DNA from: JBDTSW01 sp051004675
GTDB taxonomy: Bacteria; Actinomycetota; Thermoleophilia; Solirubrobacterales; 70-9
DNA: 13,082 nt
NCBI GenBank assembly: GCA_051004675.1
Contig: JBPCKC010000059.1
Span: forward strand, 1 to 13,082
Reading direction: 5' to 3'
The position numbers and the translations under genes are program-made. Below the pieces are notes generated by a model. It was not told where the DNA came from and searched no databases. It was given only the letters and a program-made list of their open reading frames with translations. Shown here piece after piece: positions 1 through 8,046 of this stretch (its first letter is position 1; each line of letters begins with the position of its first letter).

Positions 1-30
1 TCGGTTTTCTTGGTCGACGACGGATCCTGA
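1..30 (+). CDS. Possible C-terminal tail of an upstream gene (partial)
   Basis: Frame 1 encodes SVFLVDDGS followed by a TGA stop at 28-30, and a strong terminator-like palindrome begins 12 bases later. A stop codon just before a terminator suggests the end of a plus-strand gene whose body lies outside the window. Nine residues are too few to identify a family. The other two plus frames stay open through this stretch, so the reading frame itself is uncertain. Confidence 0.2.
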   Translation, partial: SVFLVDDGS

Positions 31-41
31 GAAGGCGCGCG

Positions 42-75
42 GACGCCCCCGGCCATGGCCGGGGGCGTCGTCTTT
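42..75 (+). terminator. Perfect 28-bp palindrome, probable bidirectional terminator
   Basis: Bases 42-69 form a perfect inverted repeat whose arms GACGCCCCCGGCCA and TGGCCGGGGGCGTC meet at 55/56. As RNA this gives a very stable GC-rich stem. On the plus strand it is followed by GTCTTT, a weak U-tract. It lies between a possible plus-strand gene end (30) and the end of the minus-strand GST-like gene (130), so it could serve both. High-GC actinobacteria often use hairpins with poor U-tracts. Confidence 0.65.
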
Positions 76-129
76 CAAGAAGCAGCTATGGAAGTCGGGG
101 GTGTCTCGACTACTTGGGGTTAGTCCGCC

Positions 130-885
130 CTAGGCGGCCGCCGCCGGCGCCCGCAGCGGCTTGAGCCACTCGCTGGGCAGGATCGGCGGGGCGTCGCCTG
201 GGTAGTCCGGCACGAGGCGCGTCGCCAGCTCGCCGGCGGGCCTCGCGGCCACCGCCGGTCGCAGGTCCTGAAGGGTCATCGCCAGTCCAAGGCCCGCCGC
301 GATCTGGAAGTCGGCCGCGTTCGGTGGGTCGCCGCCCAGCACGCCGTCGGCGATCCACTCGTCGATCCGGTCGAGCCAGCCGGGGAACGCGGCGAGGTCG
401 GCTTTCACCGGGTCGTCGGTGGCACCGTGGATCTTGGTCTCGGCAGCGAGGATCGGTGCGGCCGTGGCCACCGCGAGCCCGATGGGTACCCCCATGCGCG
501 ACCCCTCCGCATAGCTTCGAAGCGGCGCCTTGTTGCGCCGGAGCACGTTCCAGAGGATGCGACGGACCCCGTCGGCCAGAACCTTCTCGCCCCACACCTC
601 GGCCTCCTCGACGGCGGCCCGCTTCCCTGGATCGGCGGGGAAGAGGGGCGGCTCGGGCCTGATCTCGTCGAGCGCCTTGGAGATCTCACGCGACCCGGTG
701 ATCTTCCGCCCGTCGATGCGGAGCGAGGGGATCGTGGTCCCGGGGAAGCGCAGGGCCTTCAGCACCCCCTTGCTGACGACCGGCATCAGGTCGCGCCGCT
801 TATACGCGATGCCCTTCTGGTCGAGCATTCGGCCGACGGCCATGGCGGGGTGGGATCCGGGGATCGAGTAAAGCGTTGCGTCCAT
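130..885 (-). CDS. Glutathione S-transferase-like protein
   Basis: The 251-residue protein resembles soluble glutathione S-transferases: an N-terminal thioredoxin-like domain followed by a helical domain. Residues 1-76 start with a short beta strand (DATLYSIPGSHPAMAV), then carry a TIPSL segment (51-55) with the expected cis-proline at 53, then GSREIS (64-69) where the family has its glutathione-contacting Glu-Ser or Ser-Arg pair. The C-terminal domain is alanine-rich and helical, and PPNAADFQIA (187-196) matches the GST N-capping region. The usual active-site Cys, Ser or Tyr is not obvious; Ser11 is the nearest candidate, so catalysis and substrate are unknown. The start at 885 was chosen because the fold begins there; an in-frame ATG at 921 would add 12 unlikely residues and overlap the coaX promoter. 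The gene is divergent from coaX, with a 47-base gap. Confidence 0.75.
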   Translation of the reverse strand: MDATLYSIPGSHPAMAVGRMLDQKGIAYKRRDLMPVVSKGVLKALRFPGTTIPSLRIDGRKITGSREISKALDEIRPEPPLFPADPGKRAAVEEAEVWGEKVLADGVRRILWNVLRRNKAPLRSYAEGSRMGVPIGLAVATAAPILAAETKIHGATDDPVKADLAAFPGWLDRIDEWIADGVLGGDPPNAADFQIAAGLGLAMTLQDLRPAVAARPAGELATRLVPDYPGDAPPILPSEWLKPLRAPAAAA

Positions 886-894
886 GCGGCGGAT

Positions 895-900
895 GGTATG
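895..900 (-). promoter_or_regulatory. Weak -10-like hexamer for the GST-like gene
   Basis: On the minus strand CATACC lies 9 bases before the ATG at 885 (3 of 6 matches to TATAAT). No ribosome binding site separates them, so a leaderless or nearly leaderless mRNA is possible. No convincing -35 is seen. The match is weak and is supported mainly by the similar arrangement at coaX and dus. Confidence 0.2.
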
Positions 901-918
901 CGCCGCGCCGCCACCGCG

Positions 919-924
919 CATAAT
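919..924 (+). promoter_or_regulatory. -10 element of coaX (CATAAT), probably leaderless
   Basis: CATAAT matches the -10 consensus at five of six positions in an otherwise GC-rich 47-base divergent gap. It ends 8 bases before the coaX ATG at 933. Transcription would therefore begin at or next to the start codon, and no Shine-Dalgarno sequence is present. No clear -35 is visible. Confidence 0.45.
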
Positions 925-932
925 CCACCGCG

Positions 933-1697
933 ATGCTCCTCGCGGTCGACGTCGGCAACACCCAGACCCATCTCGGGGCCTTCACGGGGTCCGAGCTGGC
1001 CGAGCATTGGCGCTTCCAGACCCGCGCCGGCGCCACCGGCGACGAGCTGGCCGAGCGGATCAAGGGCCTGCTCGAGCTCAGCGGCTGTGACTTCGGCGCC
1101 TTGGACGCGGTGGTCGTATCTTCGGTCGTACCCCCGCTCGGGACCGAGTACGAGGCCATGGCGGGCCGCTATCTCGAGGCTCCCTGCCTGGTCGTCGGAC
1201 CCGCCATCAAGACCGGGATGGCGATCCGGATCGACAACCCCTACGAGGTCGGCGCCGACCGGCTCGTCAACGCGGTCGCCGCCTACGACCGCTTCGAGGG
1301 CGCCTGCGTCGTCGTCGATTTCGGCACCGGGATCAACTTCGACGCGGTCTCCGCCGAGGGCGAGTACCTGGGCGGGGCGATCGCCCCGGGGGTCGAGATC
1401 TCGCTTACCGCCCTGACCGAGCGTGGGGCCAGGATCCCCCGTATCGACCTGGCCGAGCCGGAGGCGGCCATCGGCAAGTCCACCCGGGCGGCGATCCAGT
1501 CGGGCGTGGTCTACGGCTTCGCAGGACTGATCGACGGCATCGCGCGCAGGATCGAGGCCGAGCTGGGCGAGGGGACGCCGTTCATCGCCACCGGTGGGCT
1601 TGCCCCGGCGATCGTCCCCTTCTGCGAGACCATCGACGAGATCGACGACCTCCTGACCCTCACCGGGCTCCGGCTCATCCGGGAGCTGAACGGCTGA
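933..1697 (+). CDS. coaX: Type III pantothenate kinase
   Basis: This enzyme phosphorylates pantothenate with ATP, the first step of coenzyme A synthesis, in the cytosol. The 254-residue length is normal for the family. It has the ASKHA-fold phosphate motif DVGNT (6-10), the pantothenate-binding and catalytic GADR motif (107-110, Asp109), the second phosphate motif VVDFGTG (127-133), GGAIAPGVEIS (147-157) and the adenosine motif ATGGLA (219-224). The segment after DFGT reads GINFD where many homologues have ATTFD, a tolerated variation. The ATG start puts DVGNT at the expected distance from the N-terminus. The gene lacks a ribosome binding site and has a -10-like CATAAT just upstream. dus follows after 44 bases. 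Confidence 0.95.
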   Translation: MLLAVDVGNTQTHLGAFTGSELAEHWRFQTRAGATGDELAERIKGLLELSGCDFGALDAVVVSSVVPPLGTEYEAMAGRYLEAPCLVVGPAIKTGMAIRIDNPYEVGADRLVNAVAAYDRFEGACVVVDFGTGINFDAVSAEGEYLGGAIAPGVEISLTALTERGARIPRIDLAEPEAAIGKSTRAAIQSGVVYGFAGLIDGIARRIEAELGEGTPFIATGGLAPAIVPFCETIDEIDDLLTLTGLRLIRELNG

Positions 1698-1729
1698 TCT
1701 CAACGGCACGGAGCGGCTCGCCCACCGGG

Positions 1730-1735
1730 CATACT
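1730..1735 (+). promoter_or_regulatory. -10-like element of dus (CATACT), probably leaderless
   Basis: CATACT matches TATAAT at four of six positions and ends 6 bases before the GTG at 1742. A start point about 7 bases downstream would fall on the GTG itself. There is no Shine-Dalgarno sequence in the 44-base gap after coaX. dus could also be read through from coaX, since no terminator is visible between them. Confidence 0.38.
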
Positions 1736-1741
1736 CACCCC

Positions 1742-2758
1742 GTGGCGCAACCCGAGCTGACGGCCCCCTTTCGGATCGGCGACGTGGAGATCGCCAACCG
1801 CGTGCTGCTCGCTCCGCTGGCCGGGATCGGGAACTGGTTCGTGCGCCTCCAGGCACGCCGACACGGCGCCGGGATGGCGGTCTCCGAGATGGTCTCGAGC
1901 TTCGCGATCCGCCACGGGAACGAGCGCACCCTGCGGGAGATGCTCAGGGTCCATCCGGAGGAGCATCCGGTCTCGATTCAGCTGTTCGGGCCGGAGCCGG
2001 AGGTGATGCGTGGAGCGGCCGAAGCAGTGTCGGACGCGGGCGCCGACATCGTCGACATCAACATGGGCTGCCCGGTCCCGAAGATCTGCAAGTCCGGCGC
2101 GGGGGCGGCACTCATCCGCGACCCGGAGCGCGCGCTGGAGGTCGCGAGGGCGGCCATCGAGGGTTCGCGCCTTCCGGTAACCGTCAAGCTGCGCTCAGGG
2201 CTCGAGCCCGGCGATCGCTCGGGCTTTGACCTGGCGTTGCGCCTCGTCGAGGAGGCCGGAGTAGCTGCCGTGGGCTTCCACCCACGGTCGGCCGCCGTCC
2301 ACCATTCCGGGAAGCCGGACTACGCTCTGGCCCGCACGCTGGTGGAGGCCGTGGAGGTGCCCGTGGTGATCTCGGGAGGCCTGCGATCCGCCGAGGCCGC
2401 CCGCCGTGCCTACGCTGAATCCGGTGCCGACGCCGTGATGATCGCGCGCGGCGGCTTGGGATCGCCGTGGATCTTCGAGGAGCTGACCGGCGCCCGCACC
2501 GAGCCGCCGACGAGCGGCGAGGTGATCGGCGAGCTGCGCTGGGTGCTCGACCGGGGCGCGGAGCACTGGGGCTCCGAGCGCGCCTCGCGCAACCTTCGCA
2601 AGTTCTACCCGTGGTACCTGGAGCAGCTTGGGATCCGCGGTCCCGAGGCCGACAGGTTCCAGCGAACGAGCACGCTCGACGAGGTCCGCGAACTGCTCGC
2701 CGGCCTCGACGCGGAGGCCGAAAAAGCCGCTCTGGCCGGAGGACGACCCTCGCTATAA
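1742..2758 (+). CDS. dus: tRNA-dihydrouridine synthase (DusB-like)
   Basis: This flavoenzyme reduces specific uridines in tRNA to dihydrouridine using NADPH and FMN. The 338-residue protein opens with a TIM-barrel FMN site, LLAPLAGIGN (22-31). It carries the signature DINMGCPVPKICKSGAGAAL (105-124) with the catalytic cysteine at 110, VKLRSG (148-153) with the FMN-binding lysine at 149, and a helical C-terminal tRNA-binding domain. Several later motifs deviate: the usual HGRT is HPRS (180-183), NGD is SGG (211-213), and the phosphate loop is ARGGLGSPWIF (235-245). The conserved cysteine and lysine argue for an active enzyme; the target uridine cannot be read from the sequence. The GTG start follows directly after a -10-like hexamer. 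The TAA stop is embedded in the greA promoter. Confidence 0.9.
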   Translation: MAQPELTAPFRIGDVEIANRVLLAPLAGIGNWFVRLQARRHGAGMAVSEMVSSFAIRHGNERTLREMLRVHPEEHPVSIQLFGPEPEVMRGAAEAVSDAGADIVDINMGCPVPKICKSGAGAALIRDPERALEVARAAIEGSRLPVTVKLRSGLEPGDRSGFDLALRLVEEAGVAAVGFHPRSAAVHHSGKPDYALARTLVEAVEVPVVISGGLRSAEAARRAYAESGADAVMIARGGLGSPWIFEELTGARTEPPTSGEVIGELRWVLDRGAEHWGSERASRNLRKFYPWYLEQLGIRGPEADRFQRTSTLDEVRELLAGLDAEAEKAALAGGRPSL

Positions 2759-2759
2759 T
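2754..2759 (+). promoter_or_regulatory. greA promoter -10 (perfect TATAAT) overlapping the dus stop
   Basis: A consensus TATAAT sits at 2754-2759, and its TAA at 2756-2758 is the dus stop codon. A start near 2766 would give a leader of about 100 bases before greA. No good -35 is seen 16-18 bases upstream. The flanking bases (TATAATCG) match those at the clpC promoter. Confidence 0.6.
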
Positions 2760-2790
2760 CGCGCGCCGCTCGGGTCGGCGTGCGTCGAAA

Positions 2791-2840
2791 GGCGCCCCGC
2801 GCCGGGCAGTTTTCATGAGGTGGCCCGCCCGGGGCGGCCA
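2791..2840 (+). promoter_or_regulatory. Structured greA leader: two hairpins, one followed by TTTT
   Basis: In the untranslated leader, GGCGC-CCC-GCGCC (2791-2803) can form a stem-loop, with an alternative pairing of GCCC (2794-2797) to GGGC (2804-2807). GGGCAGTTTTC follows, with four T at 2810-2813. A second hairpin pairs TGGCC (2821-2825) with GGCCA (2836-2840), with further GC pairs inside. The first could act as a leaky terminator. Both lie upstream of the greA ribosome binding site. Confidence 0.35.
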
Positions 2841-2862
2841 TCGGCAAGCAGGACGACGAGGT

Positions 2863-2868
2863 AAGGGA
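2863..2868 (+). promoter_or_regulatory. Ribosome binding site of greA (AAGGGA)
   Basis: AAGGGA sits just upstream of the TTG at 2870 and is the only purine-rich SD-like run near it. It supports TTG as the start, since no ATG or GTG in frame lies close by. The spacing is shorter than ideal. Confidence 0.5.
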
Positions 2869-2869
2869 A

Positions 2870-3349
2870 TTGGCGCGGGAATCGCTCATCACCAAGGACG
2901 GGCTGGAGAAGCTCAAGGCAGAGATCGAGCACCTCTCGACCGATCGACGCCGCGAGGTGGCAGCGCGCATCAAGGAGGCGCGGGAGTTCGGCGACATCGC
3001 CGAGAACTCCGAGTACGACGACGCCAAGAACGAGCAGGCCCTGCTGGAGCAGCGCATCGCACAGCTCGAGGAGCGGCTGCGCCGCGCCACGGTCGTCGAT
3101 GAGCGCACCGTCGATACAAGCACCGTCGGCGTGGGCGTGCTCGTCCACGTGAAGGACCAGAAGTCCGGCAACTCGCAGAAGTTCCACATCGTCGGCTCGG
3201 CCGAGGCGAACCTGGCCGAGCAGAAGCTCTCCAACGAGTCACCAATCGGGCGGGCCCTGCAGGGCCACAAGCGGGGGGAGATCGTCACGGTCGATACCCC
3301 GCGCGGCCCGAAGAAGAAGCTCAAGATCACGAAGATCGAAGCTGCCTAG
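2870..3349 (+). CDS. greA: Transcription elongation factor GreA
   Basis: GreA enters the RNA polymerase secondary channel and stimulates cleavage of backtracked RNA, rescuing stalled complexes. The 159-residue length is typical. Residues 1-75 form the N-terminal coiled-coil hairpin, whose tip GDIAENSEYDDAKNEQ (41-56) carries the catalytic acidic pair Asp42 and Glu45. Residues 80-159 form the FKBP-like globular domain, including SNESPIGRAL (121-130) and a final lysine-rich strand. The TTG start is chosen because it begins the family's usual N-terminus and follows AAGGGA. Expression likely comes from the perfect -10 at 2754 through a structured leader of about 100 bases. lysS follows after 53 bases with its own promoter-like hexamer. 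Confidence 0.95.
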   Translation: MARESLITKDGLEKLKAEIEHLSTDRRREVAARIKEAREFGDIAENSEYDDAKNEQALLEQRIAQLEERLRRATVVDERTVDTSTVGVGVLVHVKDQKSGNSQKFHIVGSAEANLAEQKLSNESPIGRALQGHKRGEIVTVDTPRGPKKKLKITKIEAA

Positions 3350-3386
3350 GCACTGGGCGCAAACAGCCGCGGGCCGAGTGGCACGT

Positions 3387-3392
3387 TAGGCT
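3387..3392 (+). promoter_or_regulatory. -10-like element of lysS (TAGGCT)
   Basis: TAGGCT keeps the most important -10 positions (TA at the start and final T) and ends 10 bases before the GTG at 3403. No Shine-Dalgarno sequence lies between, so a nearly leaderless transcript is plausible. No clear -35 was found. Confidence 0.33.
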
Positions 3393-3402
3393 CGCCGCCC
3401 AA

Positions 3403-4893
3403 GTGACCGAGGACGAAGAAGACGCCCCCGGAGCGCCGGACGAGCCCGGCGCTATCGCGGATCGCCGCACCAAGCTCGAGCGGCTGCGATCCGAGGGCGT
3501 CGAGCCCTTTCCGCATTCCTTCCCGGACCGAGTGGAGATCGGGGCCGTCCGTGATGCACACGACGGCCTGGCCGACGGGGAGGAGACCGACCAGGCCTAC
3601 CGGCTCGCCGGCCGCCTTGCCGCCCGCCGCGGGCACGGCAAGTCGGCGTTCCTCGACCTGGTCGACCGCAGCGGGCGGGTTCAGCTCCACGCCCGGTCCG
3701 ACGTCTTGGGCTCCGAGCGCCACGAGGCGCTCCTTCACGTCGATCTCGGCGACTTCGTCGGCGTCGAGGGCACCGCGTTCAAGACCCGCCGGGGTGAGCT
3801 GTCGCTCAAGCTCGCCTCGTGGGAGCTGCTCGCCAAGAGCCTGCGCCCGCCGCCCGACAAGTTCCACGGCCTCGAGGACACCGAGACCCGCTACCGGCGG
3901 CGCGAGCTCGACCTCATCGCCAACGAATCCACCCGCGAGCTCTTCACCAAGCGCGCCAACGCGATCTCCGCGACCCGGCGCTGGCTGGACTCGGAGGGCT
4001 TCCTGGAGGTCGAGACCCCCGTGCTCCAGCCGCTCTACGGCGGCGCGCTGGCACGGCCGTTCACCACCCACCACAACGCGCTGGACCGTGACCTCTACCT
4101 GCGGATCGCCACCGAGCTCTACCTCAAGCGCCTGATCGTCGGCGGCCTCGACCGCGTGTACGAGCTGGGCAAGGATTTCCGTAATGAGGGCGTCTCCTAC
4201 AAGCACAACCCCGAGTTCACGATGCTCGAGTGGTACGAGGCCTACGCCGACTACGACGACGCCGCCGAGCGCCTCGAGCGGCTCGTCGCCTTCGTCGCGG
4301 AGGAGGTGAACGGTTCGACCGTCATCGAGCGCGACGGCAGGCGGATCGATCTGGCGCCGCCGTGGCGCAGGGTGACGTTGCGCGACGCGATCCGCGAGCG
4401 CAGCGGGATCGACCTCTCCGAGCACCCGACCCGCGAGGCGCTGGCGGAGGCGATGGACTCCGAGGCCGACCCCGAGCAGGGGTGGGGGAAGCTGGTGGAC
4501 GGCCTGCTCTCGAAGGAGGTCGAGCCGAACCTCATCGAGCCGACGTTCATCACCGACTACCCGGTGGAGATGTCCCCCTTCGCAAAGGCGCATCGCGAGA
4601 CGGAAGGGCTCGTCGAGCGATGGGAGGCGTTCTGCGGCGGCTTCGAGATCGCGAACGCGTTCACGGAGCTGAACGACCCCGACGAGCAACGCCGCCGCTT
4701 CGAGGCGCAGGCCGAGGAGCTTCGCCGCGGCGACTCCGAGGCCCAGCCCTACGACCACTCATACGTCGAGGCCCTCGAGCAGGGAATGCCCCCCACGGGC
4801 GGCGTCGGCCTCGGGATCGACCGCTTGGTCATGCTGCTGACGGGGGCAAGGACGTTGCGGGAGGTCGTGCTCTTCCCGGCCATGCGAAGCTGA
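3403..4893 (+). CDS. lysS: Lysyl-tRNA synthetase, class II
   Basis: The enzyme attaches lysine to tRNA-Lys. The 496-residue protein has an N-terminal OB-fold anticodon-binding domain (about 60-145, with the strand-rich GHGKSAFLDLVDRSGRVQL), then the linker KFHGLEDTETRYRRRELDLI (153-172) that is characteristic of LysRS. The class II catalytic domain follows: motif 1 around LEVETPVLQPLYGGALARPF (201-220), motif 2 around FRNEGVSYKHNPEFTMLEW (259-277), and motif 3 GGVGLGIDRL (466-475). The first 20 residues are acidic, Pro/Ala-rich and probably disordered. The GTG at 3403 is preceded by a -10-like hexamer and no ribosome binding site. The FHA gene begins 5 bases after the stop, so the two are probably cotranscribed. 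Confidence 0.96.
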   Translation: MTEDEEDAPGAPDEPGAIADRRTKLERLRSEGVEPFPHSFPDRVEIGAVRDAHDGLADGEETDQAYRLAGRLAARRGHGKSAFLDLVDRSGRVQLHARSDVLGSERHEALLHVDLGDFVGVEGTAFKTRRGELSLKLASWELLAKSLRPPPDKFHGLEDTETRYRRRELDLIANESTRELFTKRANAISATRRWLDSEGFLEVETPVLQPLYGGALARPFTTHHNALDRDLYLRIATELYLKRLIVGGLDRVYELGKDFRNEGVSYKHNPEFTMLEWYEAYADYDDAAERLERLVAFVAEEVNGSTVIERDGRRIDLAPPWRRVTLRDAIRERSGIDLSEHPTREALAEAMDSEADPEQGWGKLVDGLLSKEVEPNLIEPTFITDYPVEMSPFAKAHRETEGLVERWEAFCGGFEIANAFTELNDPDEQRRRFEAQAEELRRGDSEAQPYDHSYVEALEQGMPPTGGVGLGIDRLVMLLTGARTLREVVLFPAMRS

Positions 4894-4898
4894 AGGCC

Positions 4899-5360
4899 GT
4901 GGAGGACTCGCCGGAGATCGCGGAGGCCGAGCGCCTCGGGGATCCGTTCCTCGTGTGGAAGGACTCGCACGGGCGCGAGCAGGTCCTCTCGCTGCGCGAC
5001 GGCTGGGGCCGGGTGACGATCGGCCGCGGCCCCTCGGCCGACGTCGGGCTGCCTTGGGACACGGACGTCTCGCGCGTCCACGCGGAGCTGGTCAAGATCG
5101 GCGACGACTGGGCGGTCGTGGACGACGGGATCTCCACGAACGGCACCTTCGTGGGGGACGAGCGGGTCGAGCGCCGGCGCCGCCTGCACGACGGCGACGT
5201 CCTGCGCTGCGGCTCCACCGAGCTTCGCTTTCGCGCCCCGTTCGAGGCGATCGACCGCACGAACGTCGCCAACCCGAAGCCCCCGCCGGGCACCGAAGTC
5301 CCCAAATCGGGGGATCGCAAGGCCCTAAGGCGCAGGGCAGGCGCAGACCCCCCGATATAA
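4899..5360 (+). CDS. FHA-domain protein
   Basis: A 153-residue cytosolic protein built around one forkhead-associated domain, a phosphothreonine-binding module (about 38-112). The signature residues are present: IGRGPSADVGL (41-51) with Gly42-Arg43, SRVH (58-61) with the phosphopeptide-contacting Ser58 and the conserved His61, and STNGTFV (79-85) with Asn81-Gly82. The N-terminal 35 residues include a WKDSHGREQVLSL stretch resembling an extra strand pair. The C-terminal 35 residues are Pro-, Arg- and Lys-rich and look disordered. There is no membrane segment or second domain, so it is probably a phospho-dependent adaptor. The GTG at 4899 is chosen because no ATG lies in frame nearby and it follows the lysS stop by 5 bases. 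The TAA stop lies inside the clpC -10 element. Its partner and kinase are unknown. Confidence 0.85.
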   Translation: MEDSPEIAEAERLGDPFLVWKDSHGREQVLSLRDGWGRVTIGRGPSADVGLPWDTDVSRVHAELVKIGDDWAVVDDGISTNGTFVGDERVERRRRLHDGDVLRCGSTELRFRAPFEAIDRTNVANPKPPPGTEVPKSGDRKALRRRAGADPPI

Positions 5361-5361
5361 T
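5356..5361 (+). promoter_or_regulatory. clpC promoter -10 (perfect TATAAT) overlapping the FHA-gene stop
   Basis: TATAAT at 5356-5361 contains the FHA gene's TAA stop (5358-5360). Transcription from about 5368 would give a leader of about 20 bases before clpC. No -35, CIRCE, CtsR or HspR-type operator is visible. The same overlap of -10 and stop codon occurs at greA. Confidence 0.6.
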
Positions 5362-5375
5362 CGGCGCTCTTCGTC

Positions 5376-5383
5376 GAGAGGGA
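5376..5383 (+). promoter_or_regulatory. Ribosome binding site of clpC (GAGAGGGA)
   Basis: GAGAGGGA lies 4 bases before the TTG at 5388. It supports TTG as the true start; the encoded MFERFTERAR is the standard ClpC N-terminus. Confidence 0.65.
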
Positions 5384-5387
5384 CAGG

Positions 5388-8000
<2,613 letters not shown>

Positions 8001-8014
8001 CGACTCCGCCGATG

Positions 8015-8040
8015 GGCTCCCGCCGCGCCAAGGCGGTGCC
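8015..8040. terminator. Hairpin between convergent clpC and coiled-coil gene
   Basis: In the 46-base gap between the clpC stop (8000) and the minus-strand gene end (8047), GGC (8015-8017) pairs with GCC (8038-8040) and CCGCC (8020-8024) with GGCGG (8032-8036). This gives an 8-bp interrupted stem. Neither strand has a T-tract, so it is only a candidate shared terminator. Confidence 0.35.
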
Positions 8041-8046
8041 TGCGCT

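Noticed and set aside
2815..3102. Small overlapping gene starting at ATG 2815 in the greA leader
   Set aside because: It runs out of frame into greA, has an Arg/Gly-rich shadow composition and no ribosome binding site.
3346..4758. Long open frame on the minus strand opposite lysS
   Set aside because: It is antisense to a clear lysyl-tRNA synthetase and has a low-complexity composition with no recognisable motif.
5299..5314. Hairpin TCCCC/GGGGA near the end of the FHA gene
   Set aside because: A 5-bp stem inside a coding region with no T-tract, so it is likely chance in this base composition.
5362..5387. Heat-shock operators (CIRCE, CtsR or HspR type) ahead of clpC
   Set aside because: I looked for the known inverted or direct repeats of these regulators between the -10 and the start codon and found none.
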